From Antedon bifida (taxonomy: Eukaryota > Echinodermata > Crinoidea > Comatulida > Antedonidae), in the NCBI GenBank assembly GCA_963402885.1, contig OY727093.1, forward strand, positions 8,195,501 to 8,259,500: 64,000 nucleotides of DNA, written 5' to 3'. The translations under genes and the position numbers were made by a program. The notes below the pieces were generated by a model. The model saw only the letters and a list, made by a program, of their open reading frames with translations. It searched no databases and had not been told where the DNA came from. This document shows, in pieces, positions 51,364-63,145 of this stretch; positions within the stretch are counted from its first letter, which is position 1, and the number at the start of each line of letters is the position of its first letter.

Positions 51364-52438
51364 AGAGTGGTGTACGGTGAGTTACGGTGAGTTAATGGCG
51401 ATATTAATATCAAACAATTTGAAAACGATTGGGAGCCACCGAAGATTCATAAATAGTTCTGTTTATAAAATGAGATGTAGGCCCATGATGCGTTCATTCC
51501 TCTAACAAGATGCAATATACAAATAACTTTACAAAATTAACTCATATCTATAGTGATGTGACAGAACCGTCCAATCTGAAATGTTTATATCAGAAAATAT
51601 AATAAGTCACATATGATCGCTGTATTAATTTCTTTCCATCGTTTGAACTTGAATATATGAAAAGTATACTAAACGAATCTCAATGTTTGTTTCAAAGAGT
51701 GAATTATTCTAAAACACCATGCAGTGAAGACATTAATGATGACCACTCTGAACTGCTTACGCCATTCAAGCACACACGGTACTAAAACAGAAATTAACTT
51801 AAACACAACTATGAACAATAATTTCAAAGAGTTTTTGTACACGCGAGCAGCAGACAACAAAAAATGAGCCCAGGAAACAAATTATTGCGGATTACTAGTA
51901 CTGTATAGCACTTAAAAAACTCAAGGTAAAGAAATAAGTGAGGATCATTAAATGTTATATTTTTAATGGATCAATCGAATACATAATTCTGCGTATTTTC
52001 ATGACGTTGATGACGTCGAGAGCTGGACACTTGCGCGTTTCCCAATTTATCATGCACAATATTGACAAACTTGTTGCAAATTATGACAACATTGAACATA
52101 ATTGGTTTCTTAATTTGTTGAACAACATAGTTTTCTATCAGAAAGAAACTCATTTTCCCTACGAAAGATAACACAGGCTGAGACTCAGAAGATGTTGATA
52201 AGAACAATGATGGTTGTCAATATGTTCGTTTTCTATAGCGTACTTAAATATAGCGGTAGAAACTGTACTATTCGAACTGAGAACAACTCACGCTAAAACA
52301 TATTTTAATCCGGAGTAAGGATGCTGGTAGTCAGTGTCTCCATGCGATTATTTAGGCCAAACCCGCATCGACGATCACTTTAAAGCTAGAGCTGTGTTTG
52401 CTAGGTTGTAGCAGCCGAATTGATAATATCTTTGAGAC

Positions 52439-55400
52439 ATGCAGCAATGGAGTAGTGATACGTGGTCTGCTTCCACGACAGTTGATAGTCCAGTTCCGTT
52501 TTACTCAAGAACCTCAAGTGTATACACGACATCTTCACGAACAGAATCTTCTTCAACTTCTCATATAAGTAGCGTTGCAAACTCTCACCAAATGCCGTTT
52601 TCAAGTCATAGATATCCTTATTACAATAATTTAGACAGTTCATCATCTCTTACATCAGCGTTGTCGTCTGCATATGGTTCTGATGAGTTCTCGGCATGGA
52701 CTTCGTACGATTTACCATCTCAACAAAGAAGCTATTCAAGCCATTACTCACCAGCAGTTCCAACACCTCTACCTGTGTCCAATGTCACACCATCAACCAG
52801 AGAATCGTATCTCTCAAGTAGTCCTTATGGTGTTTCACACAATTCTGGTTTTCCATTTACTATGTCTGGTGAGTTTTTTTTCTTTTTAATTTCATATATT
52901 CTTCAATTAAACAGAATAATAATGAACAATTGACAATATGGATTGGGATTTTATTGAGTGGGTTTATAAGTATTGTATTAATTTAATTAAATATAATCTA
53001 TACAAGGAACGAAATTCATTCGTCGAGAAAGAATGTTTTCAAAAAGTACGCCGAATTTTGTTACTGTAAATAGTCATAAGCCGTAGATTATTCTTGCCTT
53101 AGTCTTTATGCAGCACTGGCAATTATATTTATTTAATATAAATTGTATTTATTTAATGTAAATCACGTAAGTTAATGACCTTTCTCCGTCCAGCAATTAT
53201 AATTAATGATCTGCCAATTAACAACTTCGTTAAATTATATGAACAATATTAATAGACCCATAGACTCTTTACATATTTTTCACTACTATAAACTGATGTT
53301 CATTCACGCACTACTGGAATCATCACTAATAATAAGAATAACTTTTTTAATTCATTCCTTTTTTTATAGAAGTTGTTACATTATAGTAATGTTACAACTT
53401 GAATAAAAAGAGATTCATAATATTATTAAAGTTGTTATAGTATAACAACTTGAATAAAAAGGTTATTGAATGAATTAAAAAGGAAAATCATTGTTTACTA
53501 TTGTCATAACTGATGCTTTCTCATCCCGTGTTTTGTAAAAACACAACTTCTGGAAGATGTCTGCAGCTTATAAATATAAATGATATTATTTTAAAGTATA
53601 CGGAGGTCGTACACAAACGAAACGACAATTAATTGTGATTTTGTATTGACAACTATTGTCTCCAAAAACATGGAAAATACAAAAATCAAAATATTTATTA
53701 AAAAATAATGATTGCACTTATAAAAAGACACAAAAAACTATTTTAACCAAAATACAGTTGTCTTTCAGACAATTTTATGCTTCGCGCTATTTTTTAATCT
53801 TTAAATTATGGTTTATTAGGTAAATCATTTTCTTTCAATCGAATTTTTGGTCAAAGTAAATAAATTAACATGGCATATTCCACAGAAAAAGTAACTTACA
53901 AAAAATAAATGTTTACTAAAAGGCCTAAATAGTCAACCATCAAACTATTATTTCATTGGTCGCAATCCGGGACAATTCATTTTCAGCCTAAACGTTGGAC
54001 TACATTGATTCTTTAAAATGATCAAATTGATAGGCAATAGACTAAGTGTGTCTTTAGTTATACTTGACTTGCCGTACGCGCAATGTAACGAAACGATGGC
54101 TGCAGCTTTTATAACATCCATTGACAATATTGATATAAGCGCTGCCTAGACAGAGGGCATAAATGTTTATAATGTTTACATAGCTTAATATTAGGATTAC
54201 GTCGCAAACATAATGAACCATGAATAAACTAACATCACGTTGTGAATTTACATATTTAAAATATTAATTGAGTATACAAAACTCGGTGATTTTGGATTCT
54301 ATTAAACAAGCATGATGGAACAAGATATGCAAGCTAATAATAATAATAGATCCCTTGCCGTTTTATGTATTGTTTCTACTGTATATGGGTAGGCGTATTT
54401 ATACTTCTTTGGATTATTTTTCCGAATATGTGAGAATCAGAATAATGACAAACATACCATATATAGTTTTATTTATTAGAGCATAAAATCCAATACAAAT
54501 TTTAATGATAAATTAGGCCTACTTTAAACCAAACAAATGGTTTATTACGTACTATAATTATTATATTTATTCATAACATTTAATATGCATGATATATTGA
54601 TACGATGTTTGGTAAAAAGAAGATAATTTAGACATCCCACTTACAATCATTTGAGAATTGTTTTTCATATTTGAATTGACAATGTGTGTGTTTTTGTTGG
54701 ACATTTATATATTTCATATAGGCCGGATTGTTCCCTTTCATTTCATTTGTGTTTATGTTTAGAACCTATTTCAAGAAAGAAAAAAAATATTAAAAAAAAA
54801 GAAAGAATCCACTCAAAGATGATTGCAAGCTTAATGTTAAATGCATAGCTTCTTATACACTTCTTATTGGTTATCAAGTTCTTATATTAATATAAAGTAT
54901 TATTATTATTCATTTGGTATCATAAATATTACCGTATAGGCCCACTATTACTAGACTTTCTTTAGTGAAGTGGTCCGATAGTAAGATTTGAAAATCATAT
55001 ACTGTAGTATGAGGTAGCTTCACGGGCGGATCATTGTCAATATTAAGGTAAAATTAACAAATAGTAGAATGTAGTAAGGTAGAATCATTATTTATTTTAA
55101 AACAACAAGACAAATTCGCCAATAAAGAGACTTAAGAAACCACCTCAGATAATAAGAATTGCGCCTTTTAAGTGGTTTATAGTTAAAAATGCAAACGAAA
55201 AATATCAATCAAGATATAGGCCTACATTACTATGCCAACCCCTTCCTGAGAGGAACAAAAAAAGTGGGACTTAATATGATAAAAAGACGTTGATCAACAT
55301 TACAATGGATACATTATAAAGTTTAGAGATCAAGACAAATTCTATATTAGGTGATAAATATTTAGTAAAAGAAACATACTGAGGTTGAAAATTTAAATTT

Positions 55401-58400
55401 CTCCATAAACCACTAGATAGCTTTTTTTGTGTGTTAAAATATAGGCTTATAATATTAACTCCCCCAGTATCAGATACCCCGTGCTTTTTAATATGATATA
55501 TATATCTCTTATTTATAATTACTATTAGTATAACTATTATTGTTTTAAACCAATGTTGATAAGGTAATGGGTATTTTTAAAATTTAACAATTGCAAACAT
55601 GTAATTAATTAGGCATACTAGTTTCCATTATCATATTACAGTAATAGTTTATACAAATGATATGCTGATTTTCAGGTCATTAAATTTTACACGCTTGTAT
55701 TATAGGTGTAAAGAGACCGATTATTTACTTAATGCGGTACGTTATTTAAATTTATATTAAATTAATTCAGACTAATCTGCAAATGTTGTTTAATAATCAG
55801 AATTTGATTTTATTTATTTACATGTCATTAAAAATAAAGTATGGAATATAATTACAATTAAAATCAGTAGACCTATCAGAATATGAAGAAAAAACTAAGA
55901 AAAGGAAGCTGAAAATGAGTTGTTTTATTATTATTATTTACTGAGGCATATGTTGTTGGTAAAATAAAGTCTTTTGTTTGTACAATTTCGTTAGATTAAA
56001 ACAATTAAATCAGTAGACCTATCAGAATATGAAGAAAAAACTAAGAAAAGGAAGCTGAAAATGAGTTGTTTTATTATTATTATTTACTGAGGCACATGTT
56101 GTTGGTAAAATAAAGTATTTTTTTGTACAATTTCGTTAGATTAAAACTGTTTTACCCTTTATATCTAGATAATTTTGAATGGTTTCCAACATTCGTCTAA
56201 TGTACCCTTACTTTTATGACTACCCTTATCACGTGACTTCTTCCAAGGCTTCGGTTAGTTCCCAGTACTATTCCATCGCGTAAAAACGATCTCAAAGAAA
56301 AGTACTTTTGCAATTTTTTACAATTGCAAGGATAAACTTAACTTAAACACAGAAAAGGAAAAAAAGGTAACAATTACCACTAGTAATGGTTTCTATTACA
56401 GTACCTGTCATCCGTATGTAATGTGTGACAAGTCACGAGAATATAGAGTATATTTGATACGTCATTATAACAAAAGATTTGTTAGATAGTTCTTTTTCCC
56501 CTTATTCTCTATAGCTCAATATGGTTGGTCGGTCGGTCGGTTGGTCGGTAAACACTAACTTGAGCACGCGACTGCAGCCATGTATATGGCCTTGTTATTT
56601 TAGGCAAGCCAATATAAAGAGCATTGTAATTTCCATTATATTGAATAATAAAAGGAATCTGTATCTATATCAGATGACTATAATACGTCAATATCATCAT
56701 CATGAATAGATACAATTCAGTGCTCGTTCAGTTGTGATGCATAGGCTCATCAGTTCGTTACAGCGCATGCTCTAACCATGGCGAAATAAATAATTCCTCA
56801 ATGCTCTAAACATGTAGCGATATTTCTCACTTATCGGTATCGATTCAAAAACCAGTATGTTTTCTAATGTTTCCATTTCCACAAAACCTTCATTTTTAAG
56901 GAACCTTTACAGTGTAAAACAGAATGTTTATTTTGTATTTGAAATGTTTCGGTGATTAGTAGGCGTATTAATATGTTTAGTTATTCATGTACTGGTACAA
57001 TAATTGCAAATGCTTCTCTAGGTTTACCGAAAGTTAAACTTCGCAAAAACACATTTTTAATTCATACGAAAGGATGGCATGTATTTTGTACACATGTAAT
57101 AAATAATTCATTCTTCTTGTTGATTTAATTTTAGATCCATAAGTAGGAGGCCTATTGGGTATTGAATTAAGTTTTTCTGTCTCCTCGTGACACAAACACA
57201 AAATGGAAATTACTACACCTCCGCGGTATAATCATCATTATAACGTTTATTATATTCAGTATATAGGTATAAACCGTAGAAAAAGTGATACGATGCACCC
57301 TTCTTTATCGGCACAACACTAAAGATGTATTGCCCCACAAAACATGACAAAGTAAAAATGAATCAAGTAATTTCGTTTATAAAAAAGACAAAACAAACAG
57401 TTACATTTTATAAAAAAACCCATTGACTTCCAGACAATTGGCTTTCGGTGAAATTTTCTTTAATTTATGGTTTTTATCGGATAAATAATTTGTTGACACT
57501 CAAAATGAATAACTATTATTTGACATTAAAATGGCATATTCAACAACATTTTTAAACAATCTTTCAATCAATGGATCTTTGTCGGTTGGTTTATTGTTGA
57601 TTCTTGCTTCATTGTGGTTGTTTTAGGATGATTATTAATATTTATAGGTGTATTATTATATTCACACTTTCACAAATTATATTGATTATGCTTAACACTT
57701 ATATAATATTAATTTGTGAAGTGATCTATAAAACTTTAATATTGTTAATAATATAGTGTAGGCCTACTGTACGGTACCGTAATAAATATTCATGCTATTA
57801 TAAGTATATCATTATCAGACCTATACATTTACGTCACCATTAAAGTTTGTAGGCATAGGCCAATACATTCTATAAAAATATTACAACATTCGGTATAGGT
57901 CTACCGATGTACTTTATAATCTGTGTAAATATGAATGGGCGAGTGACTCAGATAAATATAATTCATAAATTCATTTCTCCGTTATATTTTATAAGATACA
58001 GTAATAATTAAAGTTCGGTATATAAATGACTGCATTAATTATGATTCGTTATGATAATTTAGCTTTTCTTTTCTTTGATACAGTTATAGTTAATTCTGAT
58101 ATTTTAGTTGATTTAATTAAATATTCGGAATTTAGTTGTATAATTTGAATAGAATAATATAATAAATGTTATCAACCAGTGTTCCGAAAACGAATTTCTT
58201 TAAGATATTATGAGGGTCTTTATTTGTGTGGCCATATGTTGGCAACAAGAAGATAACGTGTTTACGAACAAGGCCCTGATGATTAAGTTCTTTGCGGCTC
58301 GACACCAAACATATTGCCAACAGAACATGTACTAAAATCCTACCATCATAATTCTGCACAGGCCGCGCCTGTCAATCACGTGTAAATTTGTCTTTCTTTG

Positions 58401-59651
58401 TCTATTCCATTTGCTTCTATCATTTATTTAACAATAATATTGTTTTTCGTATTAAATACATTTCTACGAAGATAATTAACTGAAAAGAATTACGTCGTTA
58501 ATAATTCCAGGTATTTATCGTCTCACCGTAGAAATATGGCCATTTTGTTTAATTACCTGTAATCAAAGCTTTTAAATGTGTTTAACGTGTTCAACTATAA
58601 TACTTTATGCTTCAATAATATATGATATTTCACAGAATATAAATGTTTAACAAATATTAAACATTTATAATCTTCTACATTAAAATTAAACAAACATTAC
58701 TTTAGTGAATTTCTATTATTAAATCTTGTGAAGAAAATGTTTTGCTTATGTAACCAAACTAAACACAAAAATAGGAATAATAACATCTATTGTTAACTGT
58801 ATAAAACGTTATTATGAAATGTATAGTCGGTAGGAGGAATTAGTGCTCTACGAATAAATTCTGATGGAATAAACTGATTTTTATGCTTTTTAAAATCCAA
58901 GATAGCTTTCCTGATCTTTTACTTTTATAAGTAATATATCCAGATGACACAATCATTGCACTCCCGCCCCTAAATCAGATCTCAGTATTATGATATTTTA
59001 TACTTAATTATTAAATAGAATTTATATATTTATTACACGTTTTAGCGTGCATTCGATCATGGTTTGAATTTACTAAATTATTATTTGTTTGTTTTGTTGT
59101 TCAGTTAGTACACCGCCTTCTGGATCATGGGTGTCCTCACTCACAAGTACCCCTAGACGAACGAAACGGCGGCCGTATACCAAATTACAAATAATAGAAC
59201 TGGAAAAAGAATTTCAAGAAAACATGTATCTGACGAGAGACAGACGGACTAGGTTAGCAGAGACATTAAATTTAACGGAACGTCAGGTAAGTGTTACCGT
59301 ACAAAATGTTTCCTGGAAGATGTTAATGTTAAAATACACCGGGTAGATAGATATTAGAGATATTACGTAATGTTTCGAACGGTTAGCCTAGTTCGAATCA
59401 TTAACAGTTATTAACGAACATTATAATGATCGAAATCATCACATTGGTTTAATTGAAAACACGATGATCATGAAACCTATTTGATTTTTTTACAGGTTAA
59501 AATTTGGTTTCAAAACCGTAGAATGAAGTTAAAAAAATTAACAGAAAGAGAAAAACAAGAAAACGAACAAATGCAACGAGAGAAAGAAGCTCTTGGTGCC
59601 AGGATGTTAGCAGTTCAAAGGGCAAAAGCTGCGCAAATGGCGTCTAAATGA
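52439..59651 (+). CDS. Posterior-class Hox-like homeodomain transcription factor (Hox9/10 or Hox11/13 type)
   Basis: Three coding exons, 768 nt, 255 residues: 52439-52868, 59105-59286, 59496-59651. An in-frame TGA two codons before the ATG supports the start. Exon 1 encodes a Ser/Tyr/Pro-rich N-terminus (SSSSLTSALSSAYGSDEF), as in many Hox activation regions. The homeodomain is residues 161-220. It starts RRTKRRPYTK and contains ENMYLTRDRR and LNLTERQ, then VKIWFQNRRMKLKKL, with W48, F49, N51 and R53 in place. The YLTRDRR motif and KLKK tail are typical of posterior Hox proteins. A lone Trp (SGSWVSS) lies nine residues before the homeodomain, where posterior Hox proteins can carry a reduced PBX-contact motif. 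The 35-residue tail is Gln/Glu/Lys-rich. The second intron falls exactly between homeodomain residues 44 and 45. Assignment to Hox9/10 or to one of the Hox11/13 genes needs a tree; positions 1-6 differ from the Hox9/10 sequences I remember. Confidence 0.85.
53650..53905. mobile_element. Palindromic MITE family B, old copy
   Basis: Only partial similarity remains: TATTGTCTCCAAAAACATGG at the left, then CTTTCAGACAATTTTATGCT and AACATGGCATATTCCACA. The ends are not precisely definable. Confidence 0.5.
55861..56147. repeat. 146-bp tandem duplication in the Hox intron
   Basis: Both copies begin AAATCAGTAGACCTATCAGA and end TTCGTTAGATTAAAAC. They differ by only a few bases, indicating a recent event. 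Confidence 0.8.
56519..56605. repeat. Dispersed repeat with GGTC tract, inverse of 5150-5278
   Basis: GGTTGGTCGGTCGGTCGG is followed by TAAACACTAACT and CTGCAGCCATGTATATGGCC, matching the reverse complement of the copy at 5150-5278. Confidence 0.6.
57320..57567. mobile_element. Palindromic MITE family B, diverged copy
   Basis: The left end TAAAGATGTATTGCCCCAC is clear, and internal words (CCCATTGACTTCCAGACAAT, AAAATGGCATATTCAACA) match the family. The right terminal repeat is decayed. Confidence 0.65.
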
Positions 59652-60345
59652 ACAATGGTGTGATACTATAGAGCTTACGCTACCGGTATCTATTGAAACG
59701 TTATAGGCCGAACTTCAAGTTGAGCGGGTATATTGATGTCACTTGAGGATCTTTGCACGCAATTGGCTTGACCTAAATCCATCTAGGTTCCTGCCATAAG
59801 GAAGGCGCATTGGACAGAGCAGCTTCTTCTATCGCGTGACAAAGTAATTTATATAACAAAATCAACAATAATAATTATTATTATTTACAATAATTATGTA
59901 TTAAATAATGTGTTTTTTAATGCTGAAAACAATTATTTATTTGAGTCATTGAACTATCATATGCAATATTACAAAAACGTGTTTATAAAACATGTCTTAA
60001 GTACTTGTTATTTAGTTTTACATACTTTATATAATTTATTTAAAATTGTTGGTATTACAATATTTGTTAATTTATTATATTATATTCGTCTATTATCGAG
60101 CTGGTCATTCAATGTGTAGGTCTACTTGCGAATCATATGTAAATGATTGTTTTAGATATACTACAATTTATTCAAATTATACTATATAGTTTACACACCA
60201 AAGCACCATCTGTTTGTATTGAGCTAAGACTCATTTGCATGCATGTGTACGTGAAGCTATCTGCATTAAATGCATGAGTAAACAAGTGGGAAGGCCAATG
60301 AATACATTAAAGGTGCTGTCATTTGATGAGATACCGTATGAATCG

Positions 60346-60709
60346 TTAAAGATGTATTGTCCCCCTGAGAAAAATTATTATTTACATTTTTTGGTTGAAT
60401 ATGCCATTTTAATATCATATAATAGTTATCCATGCACTTTTACAAAAAATTAGATCGAAAAAAAATGTTTTTACCTGAAAAAACCTGTAATTTAAATAAA
60501 AAAACAGTCAAATTGGCTGCCAGCCAATGGATTTTTGGTCGAATTTAACCATTAATTTTGTCATTTTATAAGCGAAAACATTTGTTTTTTTCGGGTTTTT
60601 TTCTACGGAAGTGATTAACTTGATTAAAACTATAAAATAACATAATAAATAAAAGTCTGATTTAATTAATCTTCATTTTTCATGTTTTTAGAGGACGATA
60701 CATCTTTAA
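60346..60709. mobile_element. Palindromic MITE family B, complete copy
   Basis: About 364 bp, inverted orientation relative to 47284-47642. The ends are TTAAAGATGTATTGTCCCCC and AGGACGATACATCTTTAA, with the same central GGCTGCCAGCCAATGG motif. Confidence 0.8.
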
Positions 60710-61344
60710 TATTCCCCAAATTAACAATGATTTTTTTTTCTAATTGTGATAGTGTATTTGTGAGAAATCTCAAATTACCTCAAGTTGACCAGGGTGCTTT
60801 GTATTTAGGCCTATATTCAATCATATTCATATATTTATTTTATACGGTAGATAAATTAGTATGTTGAACAGTGTATTAATATTTTATTAACATAATAAAA
60901 CAAAATTAAATCAAATTTCAATATTGGTAATGTTACGGAAATTATTTAAAACCTGACAGTAATTTTTTTTAAAGTATATAGTGTTATGCCTAATAGGCCT
61001 ATTTGTATATATTTTCTATTAAAAAAATATAATAACCAATATTTTATTATTTCCAATATTTGGACACATTTTAACAGTATATAGGCCTACGTTAAATTGG
61101 CCTGGACGCTGCGGCCTGGACATATTCATTTTATGTAAATATTATTGTTAACCTGGCTTGAATGAAATAGATTTTTAGATTTGTCATATAATAATAATAC
61201 AAAAATAAATTAAAATTACAGGCTATCGACCAATTTCTTCTTCTCCATAATGACGAACATAACATATAAGAGGCGCTAATAATAGGCCTAAGCTTCCATA
61301 AATATTAAAATATTATACAAAAAAATACTGACTGGGCTGAGGGG

Positions 61345-61420
61345 TATACAAGATACAAGATACAAGAAACTTTATTTGTAAAAAACAAAGACATGTCGGT
61401 TGTCAGCAAATCCGATTAAA
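61345..61420 (-). mobile_element. 3' end of a dispersed retroelement, minus orientation
   Basis: ACAAGATACAAGATACAAG is followed by AAACTTTATTTG, the reverse complement of a LINE/SINE-like 3' end with a short tandem tail. The 5' limit is not visible. Confidence 0.35.
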
Positions 61421-61623
61421 AGATATGTATTATATAACAGACTAAACAATTCTTACAGTCTGGGGGTCACTTCATCACGCATAGATACTTCAAGTGTGAA
61501 GTATCCTATTACAAACAAAAACTTCAATGGACTGTTTTGATAATAATTCAATGATTATCTGACAGCGAATTATTTCATTTTATTTATTATTTTATTTTAT
61601 TCCTTTCAGTATTATATAATATC

Positions 61624-61794
61624 ATGGGACTCATAAATACCAGAAATGCTTTGGGATTTGTCGTTCAACCGACTCTTTTCCCAGACGTTTTTTGGGTCCA
61701 GCAGCTGGTACCTATTAATTATAGTCGAGAATCCTTTTCAGCAAAAATGTCAGTGGCTAGTACTATAACTGCTGCTTGCTTTATATCTGAATGA
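61624..61794 (+). other. Short orphan ORF behind a pyrimidine-rich acceptor-like tract
   Basis: A 56-codon frame from ATG (61624) to TGA (61794) follows a T-rich tract ending TTCCTTTCAG at about 61608. It begins MGLINTRNALGFVVQ. No family was recognised and no partner exon was found, so it is most likely chance or a decayed element. Confidence 0.12.
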
Positions 61795-61915
61795 TTTATC
61801 TCTTGTGACGTAGCGGGCTAGAGCAGCAGCGTGAAAATGACAAAAAGTGTAAAAGTATAAATCAGTAAATTGGTTAAAAATATAGACCAAGAGATCTTGA
61901 GACTTCGCTACACTA

Positions 61916-62421
61916 GAGAGGTTTCGCAATCTTACGAATACGATAACGAAAACGGATACGTCACGCACACGTATTCGTTTTCGTAAGCCACAAAAAAATC
62001 AGTTTCGCATGGCAACGAAATATTGAGGCGCGTCCAAAATATGACTGCGGTAAATTTGAGCGAAGCGCAGGTACGTGTTGCTTGGTGCTTGGCTGCCTAG
62101 GCCTAGCGTAACATCAAAGCGAGTGAGGACTTTAAAAACTGCTATTTATCTAAATTGACCTGGCATTTTAGTAAATTACTTTAGTAAATTACTTTCAATA
62201 AATCTATAATTATATTATAATCATGAATCATTCCTAATTCAAATGCAAAATGTGCAAAATAGATCAAAAACTATACTCGTTTTGTAGTTACGAATATGAC
62301 TGGTGATATTCGTCAACACGAATACGCTTTACGAATATGAAATGGGGATCAGCTCAAAAATTTCACAAATGTATGACGTATCCGTTTTCGTTATCGTATT
62401 CGTAAGGTTGCGAAACCTCCC
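61916..62421. mobile_element. TA-flanked MITE with ~45-bp inverted repeats, 506 bp
   Basis: The left end GAGAGGTTTCGCAATCTTAC is matched in inverse at the right end (62374-62421), where the match continues through the CGATAACGAAAACGGATACG-type core. A TA dinucleotide flanks both ends (61914-61915, 62422-62423), as in Tc1/mariner-type elements. There is no transposase frame. Confidence 0.7.
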
Positions 62422-62952
62422 TATGTCTTACATTAGTATAACATTTAACGAGGATCCTTTGTGTATTCTGGGCCATATATGACTTATATTGTTCATCACT
62501 TGATTATCACGTTTCGTGGCTGCCCGTACAATTATTATATGAATTGATCGCACGAAAAATATTAGGCCTACTTATAATAAGAATTGGCATCTTCATTGAC
62601 AATAATCGGAGGAGAAGAACAAGAAAATGGTAAAAGAATAAACATTTCCCTCCTTCTACACCATATCAGAATCAGTTTAATAGTATCAAAGAATATAAAT
62701 AGGTATTATTCATTTATTATCTTTGATAATATGTATAAGCATACGAGAAAAACCAATGGCTCTGTTTTGCAGAATAGGCGTATCAATGTAGTTATAGAAT
62801 TTTTAAATACATAAAAGTATTTTGGACGCGCGCCCTCTAAAAACTGTATTGCAAGTTCACACGGTTAAGTCAATAAACTTGTTAATAATATAGCAAATAT
62901 AAACAGTCGCTAATATTTCCTGTATAATCTCACTTTAAAGTAAATATTTTAC

Positions 62953-63052
62953 CCTTAAAATCTTTACTTTCAATAAACATAGCTTGCCATTGTGGCATGA
63001 AAAGTCCATTTATGATCTCTAACAACTTCGGAGCGTTTTTTTTCTCTGACAT
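62953..63052 (-). CDS. Orphan candidate first coding exon
   Basis: An ATG at 63052 opens 33 codons beginning MSEKKNAPKLLEII and running to a fair donor (AAGG, then GTAAAA). The residue composition looks protein-like, with amphipathic helix character and MPQWQAMF. No continuing exon was found on the minus strand down to the Hox-like gene, and I recognise no family. It may be chance. Confidence 0.2.
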
Positions 63053-63117
63053 TTTATAGCAAACGTGTAGGCCTATTAAGAGACAGATCGGTTTTGGTAA
63101 ATCTATATACAAATTGT

Positions 63118-63145
63118 ATATTATATATATATATATATATATATG
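63118..63145. repeat. AT dinucleotide microsatellite
   Basis: About twelve consecutive AT units. Confidence 0.8.

Larger units (their letters stand above)
48242..52438. other. Head-to-head spacer between the Bcl-2-like and Hox-like genes (4.2 kb)
   Basis: Holds the SINE (49825-50068), a palindrome (50348-50406), the CpG-rich block (50743-50940) and the LINE remnant (51130-51363). The 5' leaders of both genes must lie here. Confidence 0.6.
52869..59104 (+). other. First intron of the Hox-like gene (6.2 kb)
   Basis: No coding exon was recognised. It contains one diverged palindromic family-B copy (about 53650-53905), a second (57320-57567), a 146-bp tandem duplication (55861-56147), a dispersed GGTC-rich repeat (56519-56605), and a G+C-richer stretch at 58240-58380 that could be regulatory. 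Confidence 0.6.

Noticed and set aside
51971-52207. Minus-strand ORF upstream of the Hox-like gene as an opposing exon
   Set aside because: It has no acceptor or donor pair and no family likeness, and its composition is typical of chance AT-rich frames.
58132-58359. 75-codon minus-strand ORF in the Hox intron
   Set aside because: It has no splice partners or recognised domain; the G+C-rich stretch is more plausibly regulatory.
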